DNA of 64,000 nucleotides from Rhabdothermincola sp036846205. GTDB lineage: Bacteria; Actinomycetota; Acidimicrobiia; Acidimicrobiales; Acidimicrobilacustridaceae. Each line of letters starts with the position of its first letter. Positions within the stretch are counted from its first letter, which is position 1. The notes beneath the pieces are model-generated. The model ran no database searches and was not told where the DNA came from. It saw only the letters and a program-made list of their open reading frames with translations. Position numbers and translations under genes: made by a program. Location of the stretch: NCBI RefSeq assembly GCF_036846205.1, contig NZ_DAIUCK010000004.1, positions 8,270-72,269 of the forward strand, in the 5' to 3' direction. Shown here piece by piece: positions 22,762 to 31,079 of this stretch.

Positions 22762-25233
22762 TCAGGCAGCCGCCCCCGCCGCTCCCGTGAGCGCTCGGAG
22801 CGACATCAATGCCCCCACGTACACCACGAAGGCCAACACCAGCACGAGGTCGAACCCGAACATCATCCCCAGGATCGTGGTGAGTACCGCGCCGGTCACG
22901 GATGCGAAGCCGTTCACCGCCCAGCCCCAGGCCACGTACTCCCGCGGGTGATCGGTCATGGCCGCCACGGCTCGCAGGCCGAGGGGCATGAACATGCCGA
23001 GGCACACGCCGAGCGGGGCGAGCAGCGCCAGCGCCACCAGCACCCGGCCGGCCAGTGGCCAACCCAGCAACGCGTCGGTGATGGCCGGCAGACCGACCAG
23101 GTAGAACACCGTGAGCACGCCGAGGGCGACGAGCAATGGCACGACCATCCGCTGCGCCCTATCCGCGACCCGCTCGCTGAGCAAGGCCCCGACGCCAGTG
23201 GACACCAGGATCGACGCCAGCGTGACCGTGAGCGAGTAGGTGGGGAAGCCGAGGAAGAGCACCAGCCGCTGGATGAGCGAGACCTCGAAGAACATGAAGC
23301 CCATACCGAGGGCGAGGAAGTACACGGCCGAGGTGCCCTTGCGAGGCAGGGTGGACCAGATCCGCCGGACGGTGACGAACGGCAGCAGGAGGAACACCGC
23401 TCCGAGCAGCACCGCGATGGCGAGCAGCAGCAGCAGCACCCGCTCACCGACCGAGTCCTCCGTGTCGTAGGGGTTGATGGGATCGCCGAAGTGCTTCAAC
23501 ACCGTCGAGAACGGCGTGAAGTGCCAGAAGAACGGCCCGTTGTCACTGATGGGCCGCATGTCGTAGGGGTAGCTCGCGTACCAGGACTCGAGCTCGGTGG
23601 GACTCGCGGTGGCCACGATCGTGGCCGTCTCGCCCTCGACGGGATGGCCCGGCGCGTACCGCAGCACCGCACCCGGCACCGCGTCCATGGACGCCAGGAT
23701 GTCGGCGACCTCCTGGTCACTGAACGGCTCCCGTTTCACCAGGATGGTGGAGAGGGCGCCCGGGCCCTCCGTCGGCGAGGTGATGACGATGAGGTGCCGG
23801 CCGGGATCGTCGACACCGATGTTCTCGAGCGCTCGCCGGGCGGTGCTCACGTACCGGGTCGTGCGGTTCGGCTTGGCCTCGAAGTTGATCTCGCCGAACT
23901 GCGCCGCCACGATGCCATCCGGCGTGAGGTGCGCGAGCGACTCCTCGATGGTCTCGGTGGTGTACAGGTAGCTCTCCGACAGCACGAACGCGCCCGAGGA
24001 GGCGGCGTTGGTGGCGGCGTAGCTGTCGGGGGCCGGGTACCAGATGAGATCGTAGTCACCCGAGGACCGCTTGAGGTAGGACCGACCGTCGCCGTTGACG
24101 TAGTTGACCTTCGGGTTCTCGGCCAGGTGACCGCTGTAGTCCGCGAACTCGTCGGTGACCAGCGAGTAGGTGACGGGATTGAGCTCGATGGCGTCGATCT
24201 GCTCGGCCCCGAAGTGCAGCGAGGCCAGGATCTCGTTACCCCCGGCGGCCCCGATGATCATGACGTTGTCACGGGTGGGGCCACTGGTCGCGAAGGGGAA
24301 CCGCCGGGGGTCGCGGTCGAAGCGACCGAGCGTGGACGGGTCGCCGTCCCAGCGGTGGACCGCCGAGCCGAGCATGCCGTCGTGCAGCAGGAGACGGGCG
24401 TCGGGGCTGACCTCGTAGGCGTCGACCCGGAAGATCGCTCCCCAGCGGCTGAACAGATCCGACTCGTAGTGGTGGGCCTTGGTGGAATCGGCACGCACCT
24501 TCGGCACCAGCGACGGCGCCAGCACACCGAGCGCGAGCACCCCCGACAGCGTCATGCCGGCCATCCGCAGTGCCAGCCCCCGCCGCCACGCGAGGCGCAG
24601 CCCGGTGAGCGAGAGGATCAACCCGGCGAGCAGGATGGTGGTGACCGGCCCGATCCACAGCAGCAGGAACACCACCGACGCGCAGGCCAGGCCCGCGCCG
24701 AGGAGGTCCGCGAAGTACAACCGGCCGACGTCGCGCGCCCGGCGGCCGAAGAGGGTGGAGATCATCACCCCGATGGCCACGAACGAGGCGAACAGCGCGA
24801 GGCAGATCACGATCAGCAGTACGAGGTTGCCGACGGAGGCACGGGTGCCGTAGTCCCAGATGACGAGGCTGTCGATGGGGGTGCGGGCCACCACCACGAA
24901 GCCCACGAGCACGCTCAGCCCGGCGAACAGCAGCCCACCCGTCATCACGGTGTCGGTGGGGGTTCGCCGCAGACGGCGTGAGATGGCGACGATGACCCCG
25001 CCGGTGCCGAGACCGAGCAGCGAGAGCCCGATCACGAGGAACGTGTAGTAGTAGTAGAGCTTGAACGAGACGATGCGGGTGTAGCTCACCTCGAGCAGCA
25101 GCGAGGCGAAGCACATGAGCAGGATCTCGGCGTAGTAGCGCCGACCGCCCCCGCTCTCGTCGCCTTCGGGGAAGTCGTCCAGGTCGTCCTCGACGTGCGC
25201 CGAGCGGTCCGGGGCGTCGATGGTCTCGGTCAT
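22762..25233 (-). CDS. Polytopic membrane protein with spermidine-synthase-like domain
   Basis: 823 residues. After about 30 acidic residues there are roughly seven membrane segments (from YYAEILLMCFASLLLEVSYT to LALGVLAPSLVP, residues ~35-270). A soluble Rossmann domain resembling spermidine synthase follows: IGAAGGNEILASLHFGAEQ, IDAIELNPVTYSLVTDEF, YVNGDGRSYLKRSSGDYDLI, VLSESYLYTTETIEESLAHL. A second block of membrane helices closes the protein (residues ~600-820). The Asp pair needed for polyamine transfer is not evident, so it may be a methyltransferase-like or transport protein. I chose ATG 25233 because the upstream frame is only charged shadow. Confidence 0.75.
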   Translation of the reverse strand: MTETIDAPDRSAHVEDDLDDFPEGDESGGGRRYYAEILLMCFASLLLEVSYTRIVSFKLYYYYTFLVIGLSLLGLGTGGVIVAISRRLRRTPTDTVMTGGLLFAGLSVLVGFVVVARTPIDSLVIWDYGTRASVGNLVLLIVICLALFASFVAIGVMISTLFGRRARDVGRLYFADLLGAGLACASVVFLLLWIGPVTTILLAGLILSLTGLRLAWRRGLALRMAGMTLSGVLALGVLAPSLVPKVRADSTKAHHYESDLFSRWGAIFRVDAYEVSPDARLLLHDGMLGSAVHRWDGDPSTLGRFDRDPRRFPFATSGPTRDNVMIIGAAGGNEILASLHFGAEQIDAIELNPVTYSLVTDEFADYSGHLAENPKVNYVNGDGRSYLKRSSGDYDLIWYPAPDSYAATNAASSGAFVLSESYLYTTETIEESLAHLTPDGIVAAQFGEINFEAKPNRTTRYVSTARRALENIGVDDPGRHLIVITSPTEGPGALSTILVKREPFSDQEVADILASMDAVPGAVLRYAPGHPVEGETATIVATASPTELESWYASYPYDMRPISDNGPFFWHFTPFSTVLKHFGDPINPYDTEDSVGERVLLLLLAIAVLLGAVFLLLPFVTVRRIWSTLPRKGTSAVYFLALGMGFMFFEVSLIQRLVLFLGFPTYSLTVTLASILVSTGVGALLSERVADRAQRMVVPLLVALGVLTVFYLVGLPAITDALLGWPLAGRVLVALALLAPLGVCLGMFMPLGLRAVAAMTDHPREYVAWGWAVNGFASVTGAVLTTILGMMFGFDLVLVLAFVVYVGALMSLRALTGAAGAAA

Positions 25234-25355
25234 GGGGAGGGCGCAGCTCTCTGGTGTGGACGTCCCCGGCGCGCCGAGGGCCCGGGGTGGGGAACCCGTC
25301 GAGCCTAACCTCAGCCTCGAGCGCACTCAGAGCAGGCGTTCTCCCCTCACCGCGG

Positions 25356-25440
25356 TGCCCGGGGTGGGAGTCGAACCCACACGGTGGTAGCCACCTGGCG
25401 GGTTTAAGCCGCCTGCGTCTGCCGATTTCGCCACCCGGGC
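25356..25440 (-). tRNA. tRNA-Leu (anticodon UAA)
   Basis: An 85-nt gene with a full cloverleaf: acceptor GCCCGGG/CCCGGGC, anticodon stem GGCGG/CCGCC with loop CTTAAAC (anticodon TAA at 25406-25404), the long variable arm typical of tRNA-Leu (GGTGGCTACCACC region), and T-arm GTGGG-TTCGACT-CCCAC. Discriminator A; CCA is not encoded. A protein frame from upstream runs into it and stops on the anticodon triplet. Confidence 0.95.
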
Positions 25441-25796
25441 CCGGTGGCCACCGTAGCCCCGGCGGGATCGATGAGATCGGGGCAACGCTCGACCGCGCCC
25501 CACAGCACGGTGCGACACCGGTCGGCATCGGCACCCGACAACCCGTTGGCGACCACGACCCCCTCGATCATGTCGGCCAGGACGGCCAGCCACGGCCGAC
25601 CCCTGACGCGCACCGACACCGTCGCCGCGCCGCCGGGCCGCCGGCGCAACGACCGCTCGACCCCCGGCAACCGGGGCGGGCTGCGAAAACCCGGCACCAC
25701 CAGACCATCGGCGCGAGCCGCGTGCCCGAGCACCCGGGCGGCAGCGGCGAACCGGAGGCTGGTGGCTTCCATCTCGACCATCTTGCCGACGCCCAC
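25404..25796 (-). CDS. Hypothetical actinobacterial protein overlapping tRNA-Leu
   Basis: 130 residues, no named function. The N-terminal 100 look like a real conserved protein: SLRFAAAARVLGHAARADGL, VVPGFRSPPRLPGVERSLRR, ATVSVRVRGRPWLAVLADMI, VVVANGLSGADADRCRTVLW. I recall similar short proteins in other actinobacteria. The last dozen residues are encoded by tRNA-Leu DNA, and the stop TAA (25406-25404) is the anticodon itself. Starts at GTG 25796, ATG 25781 (MVEMEA) or 25772 are possible. A 13-nt palindrome covers the GTG. The C-terminus may be incidental read-through into the tRNA gene. Confidence 0.65.
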   Translation of the reverse strand: MGVGKMVEMEATSLRFAAAARVLGHAARADGLVVPGFRSPPRLPGVERSLRRRPGGAATVSVRVRGRPWLAVLADMIEGVVVANGLSGADADRCRTVLWGAVERCPDLIDPAGATVATGPGWRNRQTQAA

Positions 25797-25807
25797 TGAC
25801 AGTCAGT
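25795..25807. promoter_or_regulatory. Palindrome ACTGAC-A-GTCAGT in a divergent promoter
   Basis: A perfect 6-bp inverted repeat around a single A, placed between the divergently read hypothetical gene (25796, minus) and membrane protein (25824, plus). Suits an operator, no regulator gene adjoins. Confidence 0.4.
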
Positions 25808-25823
25808 ACCCTCGCCCGGCGGC

Positions 25824-27350
25824 GTGGTCTCCCCCAGCGATCCCGGCTCCACCGGGAGCTCCGACGAGCGGCCCACGAGGCTCCCCGCCGTCAGCCGGCT
25901 CCGTGCCCTCGCCGCGCACCCTGCTGCCCCGTTCGTGGTCATCGCCGCCTGCTGGGCTGCGATGCGCATCGCGGCGGCGTGGGGCGTGCAGCCCATGACG
26001 TTCCCCGACTCCGCCACCTACCGGGCTGCCGAGCCCCCCGGGCCTTACCCGGTTCTCAGCTTCACCGGGGGCGCTCCCCGATCGTGGGTCGTGCCGGCGT
26101 TCTACGCACTGTTCCCGAACGACCAGGCCAGGGTGGCAGCCCAGGTGGCAGTGTCCATCGGGGCGTGGCTGGTGCTGGCCGGGGTACTGGCCGGTGCGAT
26201 GCGATCCCCGATCTGCCGGTACGGAGCGTTCGGGGCCGTGCTCCTGCTGGGCAGCACCCCCCAGGTCGCGGGCTGGGACCAGGCCATCCTGTCGGAGTCC
26301 CTGACGCTGTCGATCGTGGTGGTGGCCCTCGCCGCGTGGATCCGGGTCGCCACCCGACCGTCGCTCGCGGCGGCGGGCGCAGCCCTCACGACCAGTGCCC
26401 TATGGATCATCAGCCGGCCGTTCCAGTACACCCTGGCCCTCGGGCTCGCCGCGGTCTGCGGGCTGTGGGCCCTGCGTCGAGACCACCGGCGGCTCAAGCT
26501 CGGCCTGGTCGCCGGCCTGCTGGCGGTGGCCGGATGGTCGACGATCGTCTCACCCCGGATCAACGACGCCTACCGGGCCCGGGACGGCTACGGGGTCTCC
26601 TACTTCCAGGAAGCGTTCGGCCAGAACTTCTACAAGCGCTACCTGGGTGACCCCGAGGCCGAGTCGTGGTTCGCCGAGCGGGGCATGCCCGACTGGGAGG
26701 GCATGAGCGCCCCCAGCCAGTACACAGGCACCACGATCGACGACTACTGGGCATGGAAGGAGTTCTTCGCCGAGCTGCGCCGACGACCGGACTGGCTCGA
26801 CTGGCTCGAACACCGGGGGCAGAGCGAGATCATCCGCTACAGCCTCACCCACCCGACGCGGGTGCTGGGCCAGTACATCGACCAGGTGCCCGAGATGCTG
26901 ACCTCGCCGTGGAACCCCGCCTATGGCGAGCCGATCGACGTTCTGCCCGGACCCCTCGACCGGCTGTGGTTCCGGGGCTCGACGACGTCGATCCTGCGAA
27001 CCGACGTCACCGCCTGGGTGCTGGTCACCGCCGCGCTGGCGGTCGTGGCCGCGGCCCGCCGGGCCCGCCCCTCCTGGCCCCTGGTGGCCACCGGAGCGGT
27101 CGTCGTGGCCGCCAGCGGCGCGTTCCTGTTCCAGGTGTGGTTGGCCTCGGCCTACGAGATCGCCCGCCATGCCGTGCCGGCCACCCACCTGCTGCGGATC
27201 GGCCTGCTGGTCATCGCCGCCGCCCTGCTCGACGCGCTCCTGGTGCGCGACCGGGGTCCGGGCCAGGCCTCGAGCGTCGAGGATCGGCGAGTGCCCCGCC
27301 GGGATCTACCATCGGTAGCGCCGGGCGGCAGGCTGGAGCCTTCACCATGA
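25824..27350 (+). CDS. Polytopic membrane protein, GT-C-like, unknown function
   Basis: 508 residues with about nine hydrophobic segments (for example PFVVIAACWAAMRIAAAWGV, AQVAVSIGAWLVLAGVLAGA, LALGLAAVCGLWAL and VLVTAALAVVAAARRA). A periplasmic-sized loop between helices (residues ~255-395) is rich in Trp, Asp and Tyr. An acidic pair near the first loop (FPDSATYR) fits the catalytic Asp position of GT-C lipid-linked sugar transferases. The gene overlaps the glycosyltransferase-methyltransferase fusion by ATGA, supporting an envelope glycan role. The GTG start is preferred as no other start lies near. Confidence 0.7.
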   Translation: MVSPSDPGSTGSSDERPTRLPAVSRLRALAAHPAAPFVVIAACWAAMRIAAAWGVQPMTFPDSATYRAAEPPGPYPVLSFTGGAPRSWVVPAFYALFPNDQARVAAQVAVSIGAWLVLAGVLAGAMRSPICRYGAFGAVLLLGSTPQVAGWDQAILSESLTLSIVVVALAAWIRVATRPSLAAAGAALTTSALWIISRPFQYTLALGLAAVCGLWALRRDHRRLKLGLVAGLLAVAGWSTIVSPRINDAYRARDGYGVSYFQEAFGQNFYKRYLGDPEAESWFAERGMPDWEGMSAPSQYTGTTIDDYWAWKEFFAELRRRPDWLDWLEHRGQSEIIRYSLTHPTRVLGQYIDQVPEMLTSPWNPAYGEPIDVLPGPLDRLWFRGSTTSILRTDVTAWVLVTAALAVVAAARRARPSWPLVATGAVVVAASGAFLFQVWLASAYEIARHAVPATHLLRIGLLVIAAALLDALLVRDRGPGQASSVEDRRVPRRDLPSVAPGGRLEPSP

Positions 27351-28780
27351 CCAAGAAGATCGGCATCCTCATCGTCGCGTACAACGCGGCGTCCACCCTC
27401 CACGAAGTCCTCGATCGGATCCCGGCAGACTTCGCCCGCAGGGTCGAGCACGTGCTGGTCTGCGACGACGCCAGCCAGGACGCCACCTACCTGGTCGGGC
27501 TCGGCTACCAGACCCTCTCCGACCTCCCGCTGACCGTGATCCGCCACGCTCGCAACCTGGGCTACGGCGGCAACCAGAAGGCCGGCTACCGCTGGGCCAT
27601 CGACCACGGGCTCGACATCGTGGTGCTGCTCCACGGCGACGGCCAGTACGCACCGGAGATGCTCCCCGAGATGGTGGCGCCTCTGGAGGCGGACGAGTGC
27701 GACGCCGTGTTCGGCTCTCGCATGATGGTGAAAGGCGCCGCCAGGCGAGGGGGTATGCCGCTCTACAAGTACGTGGGCAACCGGATCCTCACCACGGTCG
27801 AGAACACCCTCGTCGGCACGGAGCTCAGCGAATGGCACAGCGGCTACCGGGCCTACAGCGTGAGCGCGCTGCGGGACATCCCCTTCGAACGGAACTCGGA
27901 CGGCTTCGACTTCGACACGGAGATCATCATCCAGCTCCACGAGGCCGGGAAGTCGATCCGGGAGATCCCGATCCCCACCTACTACGGCGACGAGATCTGC
28001 CACGTCAACGGTCTCGGTTACGCCCGGGACGTCACGGTCGACGCGCTGCGGTACCGCCTGCACCGCATGGGGTTCGGCACCGGCGAGTCGGCGTTCGCGC
28101 ACACCGACTACGAGATGAAGCTGAGTCCCGGGTCCTCGCACGATCGGATCGTGTCCTGGCTGGCGAACCGGCCGCCCGCCAAGGTGCTGGACCTCGGCTG
28201 CGCCACCGGCCGCCTGGCGGAGGCGCTCCGCCAGGCGGGCCACCACGTGATCGGCGTGGACATCGACAAGTGTGAGGGTGTCGGTGAGCGGGTCGACGAG
28301 TTCCACCAGGCCGACCTGGCCGGGGGCATCCCACCCGAGGTGGGTGACGGCTTCGACGTGATCATCGCCGCCGACGTCCTCGAGCACCTGCCCGACCCAC
28401 AGCGCCTCCTCACCCAGATCCGCGATCTGCTCAGCCCTCGCGGGGTGCTCATCGCCAGCGTGCCCAACTTCGGGCACTGGTACCCGCGCCTGCGCGTGCT
28501 GTCGGGGCGCTTCGACTACGACCGTCGTGGCATCCTCGACCGCGGTCATCTGCGGTTCTTCACCCGGGCGAGCTTCGAACGACTGGTGGCGGGATGCGGC
28601 TACCGCATCCGGCGCCGCACCGCCACCGGCATCCCTTTCGAAGTCACCGCGCGGGGCAGCCCCGACGGCCGGACAGCCGGCGCGGCCCGCGGTGTGCTCC
28701 CGACGCTGGACCGGGCAGCGGTCGCGTTGTGGCCGACGCTGTTCGGCTACCAGTTCGTGTACGAACTGGAACCAGTCTGA
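27347..28780 (+). CDS. Fusion of family 2 glycosyltransferase and SAM-dependent methyltransferase
   Basis: 477 residues. N-terminal half (1-~250): GT2 fold with IGILIVAYNAASTLHEVLDR, the nucleotide site LVCDDASQDA, and the metal motif LLHGDGQYAPEM; the segment ELSEWHSGYRAYSVSALRDI is common to dolichyl-phosphate-mannose-type synthases. C-terminal half (~270-477): class I methyltransferase with VLDLGCATGRLAEALRQAG, HHVIGVDIDKCEG, DVIIAADVLEHLPDPQRLL. The fusion implies that one lipid-linked or polysaccharide sugar is attached and methylated together. ATG 27347 overlaps the membrane protein stop, supporting the start. Confidence 0.88.
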   Translation: MTKKIGILIVAYNAASTLHEVLDRIPADFARRVEHVLVCDDASQDATYLVGLGYQTLSDLPLTVIRHARNLGYGGNQKAGYRWAIDHGLDIVVLLHGDGQYAPEMLPEMVAPLEADECDAVFGSRMMVKGAARRGGMPLYKYVGNRILTTVENTLVGTELSEWHSGYRAYSVSALRDIPFERNSDGFDFDTEIIIQLHEAGKSIREIPIPTYYGDEICHVNGLGYARDVTVDALRYRLHRMGFGTGESAFAHTDYEMKLSPGSSHDRIVSWLANRPPAKVLDLGCATGRLAEALRQAGHHVIGVDIDKCEGVGERVDEFHQADLAGGIPPEVGDGFDVIIAADVLEHLPDPQRLLTQIRDLLSPRGVLIASVPNFGHWYPRLRVLSGRFDYDRRGILDRGHLRFFTRASFERLVAGCGYRIRRRTATGIPFEVTARGSPDGRTAGAARGVLPTLDRAAVALWPTLFGYQFVYELEPV

Positions 28781-28810
28781 CTGCCGCCGGCGGGTGTCCC
28801 TGCCCCTGCG

Positions 28811-28816
28811 TACGCT
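28811..28816 (+). promoter_or_regulatory. Putative -10 element (TACGCT)
   Basis: TACGCT ends 7 nt before GTG 28824; the same hexamer stands before the LLM gene at 20761. Confidence 0.45.
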
Positions 28817-28823
28817 CGAACGC

Positions 28824-29762
28824 GTGGCGACCGATGACCCCGACCTGAACCCCGCCCAGCGGGAGGTGTTGGCCCTGCTGGGCGCGGCGCCGGCCGAGCG
28901 GCCGGTGTTCGAGTCGTCGCTGGCAGCCGAGCTCCAGCAGGCCCTCGTCGACGAGCTGGCCCCGGTCGCCGCTCTGGTGCCCGACGGCGACCCGCTGTTC
29001 GTCTCCAAGCATCACCTCACCCAGATCCACGCCTGTGAGGCGCATGCCCTGGCAGAGCGGGCTGAGCCGTTCGCCTGGTCGGTGCCCCGGGCCCGGGGCA
29101 AGGTGGCACACAAGGCGATCGAGCTCCTGCTCAACTGGCCGGGCAAGCCGAACCCAGCCGACCTGGTCGACGAGGCGATCGCCCGGCTCACCGAAGGGGT
29201 CGACGGGCTGGCCGGCTGGCTCCAGACCCGACCCGAAGCCGATGTCGCCGAGTTGCGGAGCGAGGCCTCCCAGCGGGTCACGACGTTCATGGAGTGCTTC
29301 CCGCCGCTCAAGTCTGACTGGTACCCGGTCCTCGAGCCCCGATGGCGGGTGGAACTGGTCGATGGGCGGATCGTGCTCTCCGGGCAGGTCGACCTCACCC
29401 TCGGCCGACCTCGCGGCTCGCAGGCGAGCAAGGTGCTGGTCGATTTCAAGACCGGGGGCGCCCACCCCAGCCACGTCGACGACCTGCGCTTCTACGCGCT
29501 GCTCGACACGATCCGGCTCGGCGTCCCCCCTCGGCTGCTCGCCTCCTACTACCTCGACAGCGGTCGAGCGCACGTCGAGCCGGTCTCCACGGACGTGCTG
29601 CACGCAGCGGCCCGACGCACCGCTGACGGGGTGCGGCGACTCGTGGAGCTTCTCCACGGGCACGCGGTAGCGAACCGCCAGCCCGGGTCACGGTGCCGGT
29701 GGTGCCCCGCGCTCGAGGGCTGCGCCGAAGGCCGGGTCCACCTCGACGAGGACCGCGGCTGA
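28824..29762 (+). CDS. PD-(D/E)xK nuclease with Fe-S cysteines (Cas4/AddB-like, PDDEXK_1)
   Basis: 312 residues from GTG 28824 (a GTG at 28794 is possible). The nuclease core is visible: ARGKVAHKAIELLLNW, then QVDLTLGRP and KVLVDFKTGGAHPSHVDDLR giving the D-x(n)-DxK metal site, and a QLxxY-like ending helix. Cysteines HACEA near residue 73 and SRCRWCPALEGCAEG at the end fit the four-Cys cluster of Cas4, AddB and related RecB-family nucleases. No helicase, Cas or Add genes lie near, so it is a stand-alone member with an unknown DNA-repair role. Its stop touches the stop of the convergent MFS gene (TGATCA). Confidence 0.8.
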   Translation: MATDDPDLNPAQREVLALLGAAPAERPVFESSLAAELQQALVDELAPVAALVPDGDPLFVSKHHLTQIHACEAHALAERAEPFAWSVPRARGKVAHKAIELLLNWPGKPNPADLVDEAIARLTEGVDGLAGWLQTRPEADVAELRSEASQRVTTFMECFPPLKSDWYPVLEPRWRVELVDGRIVLSGQVDLTLGRPRGSQASKVLVDFKTGGAHPSHVDDLRFYALLDTIRLGVPPRLLASYYLDSGRAHVEPVSTDVLHAAARRTADGVRRLVELLHGHAVANRQPGSRCRWCPALEGCAEGRVHLDEDRG

Positions 29763-31040
29763 TCAGCGGGCCCGCCCCGCCCGCGGGGCGACAGCACCCT
29801 CCTCGTCCATCCGCGCCACCCACCCCGTGCCGGCGCGCAACCAGCCGCAGATCAGCAGGAACGCGATCCCGGCCGCCGCCACGGTGAGGCGCGGGCCGAC
29901 CAGGTGAGCCAACGACCCCTGCACGAGTGCACCGACCGGCAACGAAGCGGTGAGCAACATGATGTAGAGGGCGAGCACCTTGCCCCGCATGTCCTCGTCC
30001 ACCTGGACCTGGATGGTGGTGTTGAGGGTGGAGGCGAGGGCGAGATAACCGCCACCGGCCACGACCAGCGCGAGCAGCCCGAGCAGGTACACCGGAGCCA
30101 GCGCGAACGCGGTGATGGCGATGCCGTAGACCACCACCGCGGCGGTGACCAGCACCGACCGGGCGATCCCCGAACCTGGACCCGCGACGAGCGGGGCAGC
30201 CAGCACCGAGCCCACCCCGAGCGCCGCGGCAAGCAGGCCGTAGGCGACGCCGCCCACCCCGAAGACGTCGTCGGCGAACACCACCAGGAGCTGGAAGACG
30301 GGGCTGCCGAGCGCGCCGAGCGCGGTGACGATGACCAGGCAGGCCAGGATGCCCGGGTAGCCGCGGACGTAGCGCAGGGTCCGGGCGAACTCGCGCCGCA
30401 CACCGGCACCGCCGACCCGTCCGCGCCAGGAGCTGGGCACGTCGATGGCCAGGAGCGCCCCGATCACTGCCAGGAACGACGCCGCATTGGCCAGAAACGC
30501 CCAACCGGGCCCTGCGGTGCCCAACACCAGGCCACCAAGCGCCGGCCCGAACGCCCGGGCGGCGTTGAACTGGGTGGAGTTGAGGGTCACGGCGTTGAGC
30601 AACGCCTCCCTGGGAACCAGCTCGCTGACGAACGCCTGCCACGAGGGGATGTTGATGCCGCCGACCAGCCCGCTCAGGGCCACCAGCCCGACGATCACCC
30701 ACACCTGGCGCACCCCCGCCGCCCACACCACCGCCAGCACCGCTGCCGCTGCGGCCTGGGCGCTCTGGGTGACGAGCAGGACGCGGCGTCGAGGGAAGCG
30801 ATCGGCGATGGAGCCACCGAGCGGTCCCACCACCACGACCGGCAGGAACTGCACGAACCCTGCGAACCCCACCCAGAACGCCGATCCGGTGAGATGGAAC
30901 ACCACGTAAGGCACGGTGACGTTCTGGATCCAGCTCCCCGAGTTCGACAGCAGGGCTCCCACCCAGAACAGCGTGTAGTTGCGGTAGCGGAACGCGGCGA
31001 GCGCCTCGCGCAGCCCTGGACGGGTCGGAGGGTCCGACAC
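29763..31040 (-). CDS. MFS transporter, enterobactin-exporter/DHA3-like
   Basis: 425 residues with twelve predicted membrane segments. The N-terminus LREALAAFRYRNYTLFWVGA and SNSGSWIQNVTVPYVVF is characteristic of the MFS_3 exporters. The loop 2-3 motif is GGSIADRFPRRRVLL, the standard MFS motif A. A short charged tail ends the protein. Likely a proton-driven exporter of a small molecule. I chose GTG 31040 (VSDPPTRPG) since it places the first helix correctly; the longer frame upstream is antisense to the acyltransferase gene. Confidence 0.88.
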   Translation of the reverse strand: MSDPPTRPGLREALAAFRYRNYTLFWVGALLSNSGSWIQNVTVPYVVFHLTGSAFWVGFAGFVQFLPVVVVGPLGGSIADRFPRRRVLLVTQSAQAAAAAVLAVVWAAGVRQVWVIVGLVALSGLVGGINIPSWQAFVSELVPREALLNAVTLNSTQFNAARAFGPALGGLVLGTAGPGWAFLANAASFLAVIGALLAIDVPSSWRGRVGGAGVRREFARTLRYVRGYPGILACLVIVTALGALGSPVFQLLVVFADDVFGVGGVAYGLLAAALGVGSVLAAPLVAGPGSGIARSVLVTAAVVVYGIAITAFALAPVYLLGLLALVVAGGGYLALASTLNTTIQVQVDEDMRGKVLALYIMLLTASLPVGALVQGSLAHLVGPRLTVAAAGIAFLLICGWLRAGTGWVARMDEEGAVAPRAGRAR

Positions 31041-31067
31041 CTGCTGAGCGTACCGCCGGCACTCCCC

Positions 31068-31073
31068 TACGAT
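31068..31073 (+). promoter_or_regulatory. Putative -10 element (TACGAT)
   Basis: TACGAT ends 6 nt before GTG 31080, which supports that start over the internal ATG at 31098. Confidence 0.5.
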
Positions 31074-31079
31074 GAGGGG

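Noticed and set aside
22588..24981. 797-codon plus-strand open frame rich in His/Glu/Gln
   Set aside because: Antisense to the spermidine-synthase-like membrane protein; composition reflects reversed hydrophobic codons.
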